A DNA stretch of 64,000 nucleotides from Ephydatia muelleri (Eukaryota > Porifera > Demospongiae > Spongillida > Spongillidae): contig JABACO010000015.1 in NCBI GenBank assembly GCA_013339895.1, forward strand, positions 1,208,867 to 1,272,866, in the 5' to 3' direction. This document shows positions 33,774-45,609 of this stretch, in pieces (position 1 is the first letter of the stretch; each line of letters begins with the position of its first letter). A model generated the notes under the pieces. The model was not told the origin of the DNA, did not search any database, and was given only the letters and a program-made list of their open reading frames with translations. Both the position numbers and the translations under genes were made by a program.

Positions 33774-34767
33774 ATGAGCCTTGATTTGAAGCGAAGGTAT
33801 CCATTGTTGGTGGCAGGGTTAGTGCCGACTGTTCTTTTAAGTGTGGCTGGACGTATTATTGGACTGGGCCGTCGTCTGCTGTTCGGATTTCGTAAGCAGC
33901 GAATACCAACGTTGTTCACCATCGGGTTCTCCCATTACTGCGACAAAGTCCGCTGGGCTCTCGAGTTGATTAGCGGCTACGACTTTGAAGAACGTCCATA
34001 TCTGCCATTAGTTCATATCCCTATGGTGCTGGCACACACCGGCGGTAAGAATACAATGACGCCGACACTAGTGACACAAGACGGTCGCCCTCACACCAAC
34101 TCCACTGACATTCTTCATTATCTGCAACAAAGTCATCCCGAAACTGCTTCATTCCTCTATCCTCCCGCTCAGCAAAAAGACATCGAAGAATTTGAAAAAC
34201 TTTGTGATGACAAACTTGGTCCGAACGCTCGCATTCTCGCGTACGGTCATATTTTCTCCTCTCGGGTAAGTCTCTCGTGTTGCAGCTCATCTGCTCATGT
34301 CCCTTCCTCTCCTCCTCCAAACACACACCGTAAAGCGCGGAGCAGCTCTCGTAGCATCCATGGTGTTACCGTTCACTTCGCCTGGTCTTGTCCTGAAAAC
34401 GTTCCTCTTTTGTTATCCTCTGGTACGCCAAGTCTTAATGTTCGCACTGAACATCAACGAGTCGCGCGTTGCCGTGGCATTCGCCAAAGTCGACGAAGTG
34501 TTTGCTGAAGCCAACCGACGGCTGGCAGAGAACGGCGGAGGGCGTGGCTACTTGTGCGGCACAGCCGCGATATCGGCCGCGGATTTGGCGTTTGCGTCAT
34601 TAGCTTACCCTGTCGTGTTCCCGCCTGAGCTTGGCGGGGAGGCTGTTGTGGAGTCGTCACCCGAAGTGAAGGCACTTGCCGAAAAGTACAGAAACACTCC
34701 TGCGGGCAAGTACGTACTGCGGCTGTATAAAGAACGCGGACCAGTTCAATTTCGCCGCAGAAAATAA
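33774..34767 (+). CDS. Membrane-anchored GST-like protein
   Basis: Two exons, 33774-34265 and 34336-34767 (924 nt, 307 residues). An N-terminal hydrophobic segment (YPLLVAGLVPTVLLSVAG, about residues 9-26) is followed by basic residues, suggesting a membrane anchor. A thioredoxin-fold GST N-terminal domain follows, with FSHYCDKVRWALE (the SxxC..KvrWaL pattern), then TPTLVTQDGRPHTNSTDIL, resembling the cis-Pro and glutathione-contact NST/D motif. The C-terminal half is helical with FLFCYPLVRQ and a GST_C-like ISAADLAFASL. Substrate and activity are unknown. It lies between APMAP-like copies 1 and 2 on the same strand. Confidence 0.75.
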
Positions 34768-34934
34768 TGTGACTTGATTATAAACTGTAGTTATTGGTTT
34801 TATACACAGAGGTATGTGATGAGTACAAATGAACAATACTTTAAAAAACATACAATTAGATGATACTTAAGTAATTAAAAAGAGAAATAATAAGTCAAAA
34901 GTATCATTTTCATCTACAGTTGTTTTATTTGATC

Positions 34935-34940
34935 AATAAA
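34935..34940 (+). terminator. Candidate polyadenylation signal of GST-like gene
   Basis: AATAAA about 170 bp past the stop, in AT-rich sequence. Confidence 0.4.
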
Positions 34941-35455
34941 ATACATATGCACAGGAGATGTAGATGCGTTCTCACTTGACACCCAACACGCTCACAAACA
35001 CATACATACTCATCAAGGTGTTATTGGCAGATGCAGAATGGTCAATTCTTTGACTCGTTCTCGTCATGTTCTGGCTCTGCAATGTTTTATTCTGTTCCAG
35101 CATGAGTCACGCCAAAGTGTAAATGTAAATTCAGGTTAAGTGTCATGGTTAATAAACTAAATCAAGATACTAGATTGATAATGCTCTCGTCCAAATTTAA
35201 CTACGTCTGCTTTATCTATCGATTGAATTTCTTAAACAACTTTATTACCAGCCTATCATTCGATAAGTTCGGCAAATCAGCATACCAAACTAACCATGAG
35301 GTACATGTTTTTGTACAGGGTAGTACGGGCCGATTGTTTCACTATTTAGGCGTGTCGTAATCTGAGAACGAGACCAACAATGCAGAAGTATCACTGGTAA
35401 TAGTATTGGAATGGAGATGGCTAGTCTTATGTTTTAATACATCTCTCTGTTTTAG
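34941..35455. other. Region upstream of APMAP copy 2
   Basis: No gene is supported. It holds a transposon-end-like motif CTGAGAACGAGACC near 35362-35375, similar to the TIR tip at 14069. No first exon for APMAP copy 2 is recognised here. Confidence 0.4.
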
Positions 35456-36921
35456 GCTTGCTATAGCTTCGTTAGCTGTGGCTGTCGGTATTTTCTTGGC
35501 CCTCCCGACGTCCATTGATCCGGTTGCGTTCAGGTAGGCCCACGCATCACGTTTACTTACCTATATCAGACCGCGTAGCTCCAATTTGTAAGTCATTCAC
35601 ATTGTATGTGCACATGCACTTCGTTTAGCTTGACTGATGAGGGTCCGCCGAAATTCACCGGCCCTCTCGCCGTAAACGACCACCTCAGTAAGTCACGCAA
35701 GTTGTTCAAAGACGAGATCCAAGGCCCAGAGGCTTTTGCTACGGCTGATGGTTAGTCTAGCTAGTGTGATTCGCGTACGTACATACGGAGAGCTATAGGT
35801 GTGTGCGTGCGACGTCCCAATCACAGGGTACGTCTACACCGGACTTCTGGATGGTAGAGTTATTCGGTTTGACAAAGCGATCTTACCACGCTCGAGACTA
35901 TGATGGCCTGTTGTAAGCTTTGGGAAGGGGGCGGGGGGTGGATGGGGTATAGCCAAAGGATTGAAAATGGTGTCTTTTATTTAAAGCACAGGGTGACTGT
36001 GGCAGACCGTTGGGTCTGTACTTCCACCCTCAGGACAAAAGCAAGCTCTACGTAGCTGATGCCAAGAAAGGTATACTCTCCATTGACCTGGACACAAGGA
36101 GGGTCCAGATCCTGGTTAATGCCCACCAGCCAGGGAATGGGATTGCCCCCGTTGGTGTTTGTGAACGATCTGCTGGTGCTTTCAAATGGAAGCATATTTT
36201 TTACGGACACAAGCAAGAAATTTGGCGTTGAGGATGTGGATGCTGACGTAGCAGAGGCTAGACCAAATGGCCGACTGTTCCACTTCAGCCCCAGTGATGG
36301 GTCCCTTCACACTGCACTGGAAGGACTGCATGGAGCCAACGGCGTCTGTGTTGGGCCCAATGAGGAGTTCTTGCTGGTTGCAGAGCTGACCAGAGCTAGA
36401 GTGACTAGGTGGGCTTTTACCAGAACTATGAGCAACTAACGCATCCTTCTACACCTCCACACACAATTCCATGTAGGTACTATCTGAAGGGCCCCAAAGC
36501 AGGCACAGTTGACACTTTTGCCCAAAACCTTCCTGGACTTCCAGACAACATTACTCCAAGTTCCCGGGGAGGGTACTGGGTGGGATTTGGTGCTCTGCGT
36601 GACAATGGAGTATTGGACATGATGGCTGGCCTTCCCTGGTTAAGAGCTCTGGTCTACAAGGTACAGTCGCCAGTAAAGAATGATACATACCTAGACATAT
36701 GGCTCACTCCGTCCCTACAGTCTAAGCTGATGGCCTCCATTAAAGCTTTGGTCCAGAAGCATGGCATGATTGTTGAGTTGGATGCCAGTGGTCAGATAGT
36801 GAGAAGTCTCCATGATCCAAATGGTGTGGTTGTCACTAGTACCAGCAGTGTCCTCGATCTTGGAGACACCCTCTTCATTGGGTCTTACTCTGCACCATAC
36901 ATTGCCCTCTGCCCGGTCTGA
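35456..36921 (+). pseudogene. APMAP/strictosidine-synthase-like copy 2, one frameshift
   Basis: Near-identical to copy 1 from about 35990 to 36860. Exons: 35456-35533 (TM LAIASLAVAVGIFLALPTS), 35639-35750, from 35827, 35992-36408, 36477-36921. Relative to copy 1, a run of five C near 36145-36150 adds one base, so NGIAP is followed by the LVFVNDLLVLSNG block in another frame. The rest of the propeller is preserved, including GRLFHFSP, GANGVCVGP and LPGLPDNITPSSRGGYW. As in copy 1, a 60-nt stretch from about 36660 to 36719 has GT..AG ends, no stop and a length divisible by three, where copy 3 has a real intron. No start exon was found. Confidence 0.75.
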
Positions 36922-37637
36922 TATGATGTTCAATTTGTACAATCCTGTGTTGTCAAATGTTTGTCACCTCACCTCTCGCAACATGGGTGCATGTGGTGCT
37001 AACAACACAAACGGATAGTCTTTTAAATATGCTGTAAAATCTGCAGATGAGCATCTTGGATGTCTCTGACGTCAGATGCGGGACTGAATTTTGTCGGAGC
37101 AGGTTTTAAGTGCACACCCCCTTAGGACAAAAAAAAAAAATCAAATACGCACATAGCAAAGACATTTAACCTTTGTGCAAGAAAGTTATGAGGAAATTAA
37201 ATTCATTGTTGCTGGCAATGTTTTACTACACCATGTGTGGGTGTGGTGTGGGTGTGTATGTATGTGTGTGTGTATTTTTATGTTTAACACTGGTTCCAAG
37301 AGAAATGGGTGCACATTTGTTTGGAACAGCAAAAATGAAAACTAATCGGTCATGCATGTATCACAATTGTACATTTTGATACTATATCCACTGGTGTGAT
37401 GTACTGTGATTTTTTTTCTTAAGAACCAGTTAATAACGGCTATTGCTGTATTCAGGCACGCCCAACTGATTCCTTCGTTTTGCGGTATTTTAAGGCTAAA
37501 ACTACAGATTTTTTCTAGGAAGTTTCCATGCACAAATTTAGCCTAAATGTCATTGTAGTTCTGAAAAATGATCAAAATAATAGATTGCTGTCAAGATATA
37601 TCACCTTTTAGTTGCTAAAGATTTATTCATATCACTT
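36922..37637. other. Intergenic, no gene seen
   Basis: AT-rich sequence with a short TG-rich patch near 37230-37275. It precedes the first coding remnant of the decayed element at 37638. Confidence 0.4.
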
Positions 37638-38006
37638 TTGTGGTTGACTTTTGGAGGAGGATCGATATGGCGGACAGTTCGCAGTGTTGTTCTCATAAAA
37701 AGGCTGCATGTGGAAGATGCAATTCTGGCATTTGCAGTGCCTGTTGTAAACCAGTATCAATCAGTACCAGAGGCACATGTTCATGAGCAGGAGAAGAAAG
37801 TTTTAGTGCTATATAAAACAATTTCAAAGTTGGCTCTTGATCTGAATGAAAGTTCTGATGCCAAGCAAAAAGAGCTCATAGAATTGGTGAAACGACAATT
37901 GGATCTCTGCAAAAACATTGCTGGAAATGTCAAAGCCAACACTAGAACTGCTTCAACTCACCTGCCACAATACAGCTTAGATACTGAGAAGAAGTATGGC
38001 AGATGA
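37638..38006 (+). pseudogene. Helical N-terminal remnant of the element's protein
   Basis: Frame of about 120 residues with heptad-like KVLVLYKTISKLALDLN and KELIELVKRQLDLCKNIAGN. It is followed by a frame break and IPLIHVGNLNVKNAH-type sequence before the array. I do not recognise the family. Confidence 0.4.
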
Positions 38007-38203
38007 ACCAAAAATCCCACTGATTCATGTGGGCAACTTGAATGTGAAGAATGCCCATTGCCCGTTTCTTTTTTATGATCATCTGAGGTGGATTGCAATA
38101 CAAAAGTTAACAAATGTGACTCCTCTTGCTGATATTCATGTCACCATATATATCAATGTGAACGACGAACGTTCTGTTATATGTCTAATGTGGTACATGA
38201 TGT

Positions 38204-40245
38204 TCAGCAGCAGTACCTATGAGGCAGTCTAGTGTGGTACATGATGTTCAGCAGCAGTACCTTATGAGGCAGTCTCGTGTGGTACATGATGTTCAGCAGC
38301 AGTACCTTATGAGGCAGTCTCGTGTGGTACATGATGTTCAGCAGCAGTACCTTATGAGGGCAGTCTCGTGTGGTACATGATGTTCAGCAGCAGTACCTTA
38401 TGAGGCAGTCTCGTGTGGTACATGATGTTCAGCAGCAGTACCTTCTTATGAGGCAGTCTCGTGTGGTACATGATGTTCAGCAGCAGTACCTTATGAGGCA
38501 GTCTCGTGTGGTACATGATGTTCAGCAGCAGTACCTTATGAGGCAGTCTCGTGTGGTACATGATGTTCAGCAGCAGTACCTATGAGGCAGTCTCGTGTGG
38601 TACATGATGTTCAGCAGCAGTACCTATGAGGCAGTCTCGTGTGGTACATTATGTTCAGCAGCAGTACCTTATGAGCAGTCTCGTGTGTACATGATGTTCA
38701 CAGCATTACCTTATGAGGCAGTCTCGTGTGGTACATGATGTTCAGCAGCAGTACCTTATGAGGCAGTCTCGTGTGGTACATGATGTTCAGCAGCAGTACC
38801 TTATGAGGCAGTCTCGTGTGGTACATGATGTTCAGCAGCAGTACCTTATGAGGCAGTCTCGTGTGGTACATGATGTTCAGCAGCAGTACCTTATGAGGCA
38901 GTCTCGTGTGGTACATGATTTCAGCAGCAGTACCTTATGAGGCAGTCTCGTGTGGTACATGATGTTCAGCAGCAGTACCTTATGAGGCAGTCTCGTGTGG
39001 TACATGATGTTCAGCAGCAGTACCTTATGAGGCAGTCTCGTGTGGTACATGATGTTCAGCAGCAGTACCTTATGAGGCAGTCTCGTGTGGTACATGATGT
39101 TCAGCAGCAGTACCTTATGAGGCAGTCTCGTGTGGTACATGATGTTCAGCAGCAGTACCTTATGAGGCAGTCTCGTGTGGTACATGATGTTCAGCAGCAG
39201 TACCTTATGAGGCAGTCTCGTGTGGTACATGATGTTCAGCAGCAGTACCTTATGAGGCAGTCTCGTGTGGTACATGATGTTCAGCAGCAGTACCTTATGA
39301 GGCAGTCTCGTGTGGTACATGATGTTCAGCAGCAGTACCTTATGAGGCAGTCTCGTGTGGTACATGATGTTCAGCAGCAGTACCTATGAGGCAGTCTCGT
39401 GTGGTACATGATGTTCAGCACAGCAGTACCTTATGAGGCAGTCTCGTGTGGTACATGATGTTCAGCAGCCTAGTACCTTATGAGGCAAGTCTCGTGTGGT
39501 ACATGATGTTCAGCAGCAGTACTTATGAGGCAGTCTGTGTGGTACATGATGTTCAGCAGCAGTACCTATGAGGCAGTCTCGTGTGGTACATGATGTTCAG
39601 CAGCAGTACCTATGAGGCAGTCTCGTGTGGTACATGATGTTCAGCAGCTAGTACTTTATGAGGCAGTCTCGTGTGGTACATGATGTTCAGCAGCAGTACC
39701 TATGAGGCAGTCTCGTGTGGTACATGTGTTCAGCAGCAGTACCTATGAGGCGAGTCTCGTGTGGTACTGATGTTCAGCAGCAGTACCTTATGAGGCAGTC
39801 TCGTGTGGTACATGATGTTCAGCAGCAGTACCTATGAGGCAGTCTCGTGTGGTACATGATGTTCAGCAGCAGACCTATGAGGCCAGTCTCGTGTGGTACA
39901 TGATGTTCCGCAGCCAGTACCTTATGAGGCAGTCTCGTGTGGTACATGATGTTCAGCAGGCAAGATACCTATGAGGCAGTCTCGTGTGGTACATGATGTC
40001 AGCAGCAGTACCTTATGAGGCAGTCTCGTGTGGTACATGATGTTCAGCAGCAGTACCTTATGAGGCAGTCTCGTGTGGTACATGATGTTCAGCAGCAGTA
40101 CCTTATGAGGCAAGTCTCGTGTGGTACATGATGTTCAGCAGCAGTACCTATGAGGCAGTCTCGTGTGGTACATGATGTTCAGCAGCAGTACCTTATGAGG
40201 CAGTCTCGTGTGGTACATGATGTTCAGCAGCAGTACCTTATGAGG
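38204..40245. repeat. 45-bp minisatellite, about 45 copies
   Basis: The unit encodes MRQSRVVHDVQQQYL on plus, and MYHTRLPHKVLLLNI on minus is also open. The left and middle parts (38713-39389) are nearly perfect. From about 39380 on, many units carry single-base indels. The array flows into MRQARHNMEGDTVCIVFDFK, so it probably grew from a coding exon of the element. Confidence 0.93.
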
Positions 40246-40469
40246 CAGGCAAGACATAATATGGAAGGGGACACAGTGTGTATTGTATTTGATTTTAAAT
40301 AGAAGTTCTGGACCAGCGGTTTTCGAGAAGGTGGGGATGCATATTATGGTAAAAAAGGGATGCAGTGGTTTGTGATGGGGGCATATGTGAAGCCAGCTAC
40401 AGAACCAATGCATGAATTGGATCCAGGGCAATGTGCAACTGCAGCCACTGCTGAACATAGTGATGAGGT

Positions 40470-41018
40470 TGATGCATAACAGGAAGATCATGTGGAAGGA
40501 GGTAGAGAAGAATGTGAAGAGAACTATGATGTAAATATTGAGCCAGTTGGTTATCTTCAAGACCATGATTGTGAAGAAGAGTTCCAGGAAGATTATGAAG
40601 ATTATGGCGAAGATTATCCATGGAGAAAAAGATAATGAAAGTGATTATGACCATGAAGATGTTGATGATGAATGTAAGAATAATGATGATGGATGTAAGG
40701 ATGATGATTGTGAAGAATGCAATGAGAAGTGTAAGGACTGAGGAAGTTTACAACAAAGAATGTGAACAAGGCAATGATGAGGAGATAATAGAGAATGTTG
40801 CTACATCATGCACATGTGTGGAATCTGAATCTGATTGTGAAGGTGATACCAGTGTGAGTGTGCAAGACAGTAGCATGGAAAGTAGTGGAGAAGGAATGCA
40901 ACTGCACTTCATTGATTGTATTGTTCTTGATGACGAGAAGAGTGATGCATTAATTGGGGTATTATGCCTAGAGGCTGGACTGCAAGCACTCCACCTTCGC
41001 TTTCCTCACCTAAGATGA
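40470..41018 (+). pseudogene. Acidic Glu/Asp-rich remnant
   Basis: Reading frames rich in Glu, Asp and Asn (EEFQEDYEDYGEDYPW; ECNEKCKD), interrupted by stops and frame changes. It is followed by DCIVLDDEKSDALIGVLC. It is likely the linker between the array and the transposase-like domain of the same broken gene. Confidence 0.4.
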
Positions 41019-42640
41019 GTCATTTTTCAAAGTGACAATGTCAAGAATTTTGCTGAGAATGTTCATACACCAAGCTGTTAGTGCATGTGGAATGAGCCTC
41101 ATTGCATATTTTCACAATGAAGCAGCAGCTGGTAAAGACGTATGTGATTCTCATTTCTCACACCAGCAATCAAGAGTTGAGGCCTACATTTCTGAAGGAA
41201 AAGGGGGAAGAAAAGCATCAACAACTATACAAATTGCAATTGCACTAAGCACAAAATGTGTCACAAATACCACAGTGCTTCCTGTCAAACCAAAGTATGA
41301 TGCACCATCTATGACTGCCAAAGTAGCCCCAATTAATGGCAGCTCAACCTTTTTAGCTGCTACATACAATCATCATTCCGGTAATCCTACAGTTTCATTT
41401 TTCCACAACTTAGGGCAGTCTGTACCATCTCTCATCAAGAAAATTGACCACTGCCCCTGTTTTTCTTATGAGCAAGACGCATTTGGTAATCCAGGGGACA
41501 AATTTAGTGGATGCAAAGTTCCGTTTCATAATAAGGGTTCTGAGAGGCATACTACTAAGGCATGTTCTAGGTACCAGTATCCTGCTAAGAAGAGCAAACA
41601 ACAACTGAAAAAAGAGGAAATGGATTGCACCAAGACAGAAGCTATTTTAAAAGAGATACCGGTATGCAGCATTTTTCCACACTGTGAGCTCTGCTATTGA
41701 CATTTTAAGACTGTATATTGCAAACAGAAACACAAAAGTAAAGGTTCTACAAGGCAAAGTAATACCATCAGTGCTGCACTGCATTATGCAAATATAGCCT
41801 TGGCAACTCGAGACTTCACAATGGATGGTCAGTCAGCAGTCATGATTACAACTGTAAGAACAGATGAAGTGTCAGTGTATGCCTCATTTGAGGGAAAATT
41901 TTTCATTTAGGCTGGGCACATTGTACAAAAAATCAACATCCACAGCTGAGCAAAAGAGTTGAATTTATTGCACAGTACTGGCAGGAAGGTTTGGAACAGG
42001 CTGTAGAGGGAAGCACAGTTAAAAGCCATCACAAGGTGTCTGTAGCAGCAGTGCAAGCCAGACTTGTTGTTCAATACACAGGTAGACTTTTGTTACTCTC
42101 AGAAGTCCCAGTTGTTGGTCAATTAGATTGGTGTATCAAAAAATTGGTCAATGAAAGTATCCTGCTGAACAAGAAGGGAGTAGAAGGGGGGTTAAAAGAG
42201 GAAGGACTTCACATTGTAATAGAATAGTCTCCAATCAAATTGATTGGTCTTCTGAGGACCTGTATCACCTAAAGGTGAAGCAGCTTAAAGTCTTTTTGCA
42301 AGAACACAGCCTAAAGAAGTCAGGAAATAAGAGAGATTTGGTAAGAATATGTATTGTGAACTGTTCCTATACAACAGGGTATAATAACAGACATGTTCGT
42401 TGCACTTATGCTATCATTTACATTACACAACAATGTAGATGTATGTTACAAACGAAAGTCTTACATACTCTACAGGATGTAATGGCGCGCATGCGCGACA
42501 CAATGAATAATATACATGTGACTAGATGCGGTACAGCACCAAACGCTAAAAACCAGTGTTTAAAGCTTGTATTTAGCTCAAATAGTATGAAAAAGTGCTT
42601 TGCTACATACTAGCATCAAATAAAGTCCTTTGTATTGCTG
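41019..42640 (+). pseudogene. Transposase-like domain and SAP motif, broken
   Basis: Begins FKSDNVKNFAENVHT, then a frame change into LIAYFHNEAAAGKDVCDSHF (about 41097-41156), SHQQSRVEAYISEGKGG and KYDAPSMTAKVAPINGSS. The spaced Asp/Asn, Glu and Asp residues are compatible with an RNase H-like transposase core, but the catalytic set is not proven. After a stop at 41700 more fragments follow. At about 42269-42340 is LKVKQLKVFLQEHSLKKSGN KRDLV, a good SAP (DNA-binding helix-extended-helix) motif. Several stops make this a pseudogene. Confidence 0.5.
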
Positions 42641-43070
42641 GTTATGATGTTTAAAAAAAGTGCAGTTTTTCGGGTAACCGTTCACTTTATAAGAATGCAA
42701 GTCCTGAACCCTGAACCTGTAGGGAGAAAAAAAAGAAGATATATTCCATCATCCAACTGATTGATAACCAAATACAAACGTTGAAGCTTTAGTTCCGACA
42801 CATTTTAGTTTTTGCAAATCCCCCCCCCAAAAACACGTACCTCGGAACCGGTGTTAATAATATAATTTGTACATCTGCAGTCTGGGTACGAGACTAACAC
42901 TGGATATACGGTATCTTCCTCCCGTCCACGTGTAAATTTGGAAATTTAATTAGTAGATCTATATAGGTACGCAGCAAAATGATCTCTTTATTGACCGAGG
43001 TACACTGGTATGTAATCTTCTGGGTATAATTTATTATTGTGATGACTAGGATGTTGGTCGGTCCTTCAGA

Positions 43071-44818
43071 ATGCAGTCACAGCCCAGCAAGAACGACGGA
43101 CGTTGCAGAACGTTAGTCCGACTAATGGGGGATGCTGGTTTTAGGCTATTTCACCAAATTCCCCGCAGGGGTCCTTTTGTCTTAATCTGTGGTGCGTTAC
43201 TGGCTGTCGGCTTTGCGATAGCGTGGAGGCGACCCTCGCCTATAGAGCCTGTTGTTTTCAAGTAGGCGTCTTCACTTTTGAAAACGTTACTTGCACAAAC
43301 ACTTACCACGCTCCTACACTTGTAGGTATTCAGACCAGCCAGCGCCCGGCTTCAGCGGACCTCTAGCAGTCAACGACCACCTAAAGCGCGGGAAATTGCT
43401 GTTCTCACGCGACGTGCTCGCTCCCGAGTCCTTTGTTGTTGACAAGCAAGGTTATGTACCATTTTTACTATTAGCGTTTTGGAGTACTTACCAACTTACA
43501 AATTGAATCACTGCTATATCAGGACGCGTGTACACAGGACTAGGTGATGGAAGGGTTATCCGATTCGACAGAGAACTCGAGTCTCTAGAGACCATTCTGC
43601 ACACTGGAGAGGTTCTGCACCATCAGTGTGGTAAAAAGAAAAAACAAACACACAATTTGCCTTGACCACTGGCATGTTCAAGCATAGAACTCTTCTCTCC
43701 CCCCCCAAAAGGTCTCACCTCCATGGAAGATAAGTGTGGGCGTCCCCTCGGCCTACATTTCCATCATTCTGACAATGACCTCCTCTACATCGCCGACTCC
43801 TACAAAGGATTACTGCTGGGTAACGTGACGTCAGGCCAAGTCAAGACTCTTGTTGATGCCCACCACCCTGGGGAAGGCATACTCCCGATGAAACTGACCA
43901 ATGACGTGACCGTTCTCTCCAACGGGAGTGTCTTCTTCACGGACTCGAGCAGCAAATTTGACCGCACCTCCAACAGGATGGAATTCCTTGAAGGGGGTGG
44001 AAACGGGAGGCTGTTGCACTACAACCCGTTTGACAGGACAGTGCGGGTGGCAGCAGAGGGGCTCCACTTTGCCAATGGCATCACTGTCGCCCCAGATGGA
44101 GAGCACCTGCTCATCAGCGAGACGACAAGAGCACGCATACTGAGGTGAGTAAGGTGTACAGTTTAATTGATTATGCTCAAAAGGTGAAATTAAAAAAAAA
44201 TGCCTCCAAATAGGTACCACCTCAAAGGTCCTCGTGAGGGCACTACTGATGTTTTCGTTGACAATCTCCCTGGGTTACCGGACAATATCAAGCCCAGTCT
44301 GAGGGGAGGGTACTGGGTAGCCCTGGCAGTTGTCCGCCTATATGGACTGCTGGACACAATGGCAAGTCTTCCCGGACTGAGGAGCTTCATAGCCAAGGTA
44401 TTGTTGGATACTCATCTTTAATGGTTCCCGGGCAACATGCACCTAATGTTCACCTCAGTTTTTAAACTTGACTTAATTTTGCAGAGGAAGGGTGATGAAA
44501 ATGGTTGCAATTTTGTTTAATTAAAAACAATTTTTATTTTTGAGAAGTAAACTATTTTGTTTTTTGTTGCAGTTTGACCTGTTACCCATTCTGGAAAAGA
44601 TAATTCCCACACATGTGATGGTGCTGGAGCTGGACGAGCAGGGCAACGTGGTACGGAGTCTCCATGACAACAACGCTGAAGTAACGGGACCTGCTAGCAC
44701 AGTGCTTGATATGGGAGACAAGCTCCTGCTGGGCTCGTACTTTGCACCCTATTTGGTGGTGGTACCACTAGATTTCACAGATGCTCATACATCGAATTCT
44801 TTAAATAAAAACAAGTGA
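43071..44818 (+). CDS. APMAP/strictosidine-synthase-like protein, copy 3, intact
   Basis: Six exons: 43071-43261, 43326-43450, 43523-43630, 43712-44144, 44214-44397, 44573-44818. They sum to 1,287 nt, giving 428 residues, close to human APMAP (416). The cytoplasmic N-terminus is followed by a signal anchor (GPFVLICGALLAVGFAIAW, about residues 38-56). The six-bladed propeller has RVYTGLGDGRVIRF, CGRPLGLHFHHSD, LLYIADSYKGL, TNDVTVLSNGSVFFTDSSSK, GRLLHYNP, FANGITVAPDGEHLLISET, LPGLPDNIKPSLRGGYWV and VVRSLHDNN. APMAP-type proteins are ER/plasma-membrane-anchored with arylesterase-like activity. A polyadenylation hexamer AATAAA at 44804-44809 lies inside the last codons. It is the only copy of three with a clean frame and an identified first exon. 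Confidence 0.88.
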
Positions 44819-45250
44819 ACATGCAGATGTGTGTGTGTATCTGTGTGATATGTAAAATCAAGTTTCACTTGGTTTTGATCGCTCGTCTTGAGCTCTGTGA
44901 TTTTGGTTCCGTTAGCTAGAGGGAAGGAAGATTCAATACACCCACTCCAAAAAATAGTCCATGGTCTGGTCACTTGTCTCCATGGTAACAGCAGTACACA
45001 GATGTCACATTGATATAGACAGGAAGTACCCACACTCAATGCCTCTGCATTGAAGCATGATAGCAAAGAGGTGCACCATTGAATTTTAAGAGAGTAGCAC
45101 ATGCTGTACTTAGTTCACAACTAGAACCATGTCATTTGCAGCACTGATTGCACCACAAATCTTTTAATATCAAATCTGGTTGTGCTACTGTACAAAATAG
45201 ACCCTCAAGTCTGATTGTTTCTAGAATTTACTTGGGGGCATTTATGGGCA

Positions 45251-45301
<51 letters not shown>

Positions 45302-45609
45302 TGTGCCATGGTGTTGCTTAGTGGTTTAATATGCTTCTGACCAAGGAGCCTTCTTTTTGATGCAGAGTGGTTTAATATGCTTCTGACCAAGGAGCCTTCT
45401 TTTTGATGCAGCCCTGATCTCTTGGCCATTACAGACATGTTTGAAAGTAAATGTTTTCAGATACAACAGATCTGTTAGGACAATTGCAACCTCTGGTATA
45501 GGTCACAACACACATGTTGTATGTCACTACCAGGTGGTAATCCTTCCATTACAACATACCTGTCTCTACCAGGTGGTAATCCTTCCATTACAACATACCT
45601 GTCTCTTGG
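44819..45609. other. Region between convergent APMAP copy 3 and TBL3
   Basis: It has a (GT)n run at about 45252-45296, a 44-bp tandem pair at about 45322-45411 (TTTAATATGCTTCTGACCAA core) and a 38-bp tandem pair at about 45530-45608 that duplicates a TBL3 exon end and donor. The last TBL3 exon may lie here but is not resolved. Confidence 0.5.

Larger units (their letters stand above)
37638..42896 (+). mobile_element. Decayed DNA-transposon-like element with SAP domain and 45-bp array
   Basis: A block of broken plus-strand coding remnants inserted between APMAP copies 2 and 3. Its right limit is set by GTCTGGGTACGAGACTA (42880-42896), which matches the tip of the 11465-14069 terminal repeat at 16 of 17 positions. 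No matching left end was found, so the left limit is only the first coding remnant. Contents in order: a helical frame, a 2-kb minisatellite, an acidic region, a transposase-like region and a SAP motif. Confidence 0.5.

Noticed and set aside
38204..40245. Possible CRISPR array
   Set aside because: The units are contiguous 45-bp tandem copies without unique spacers, in a nuclear animal sequence.
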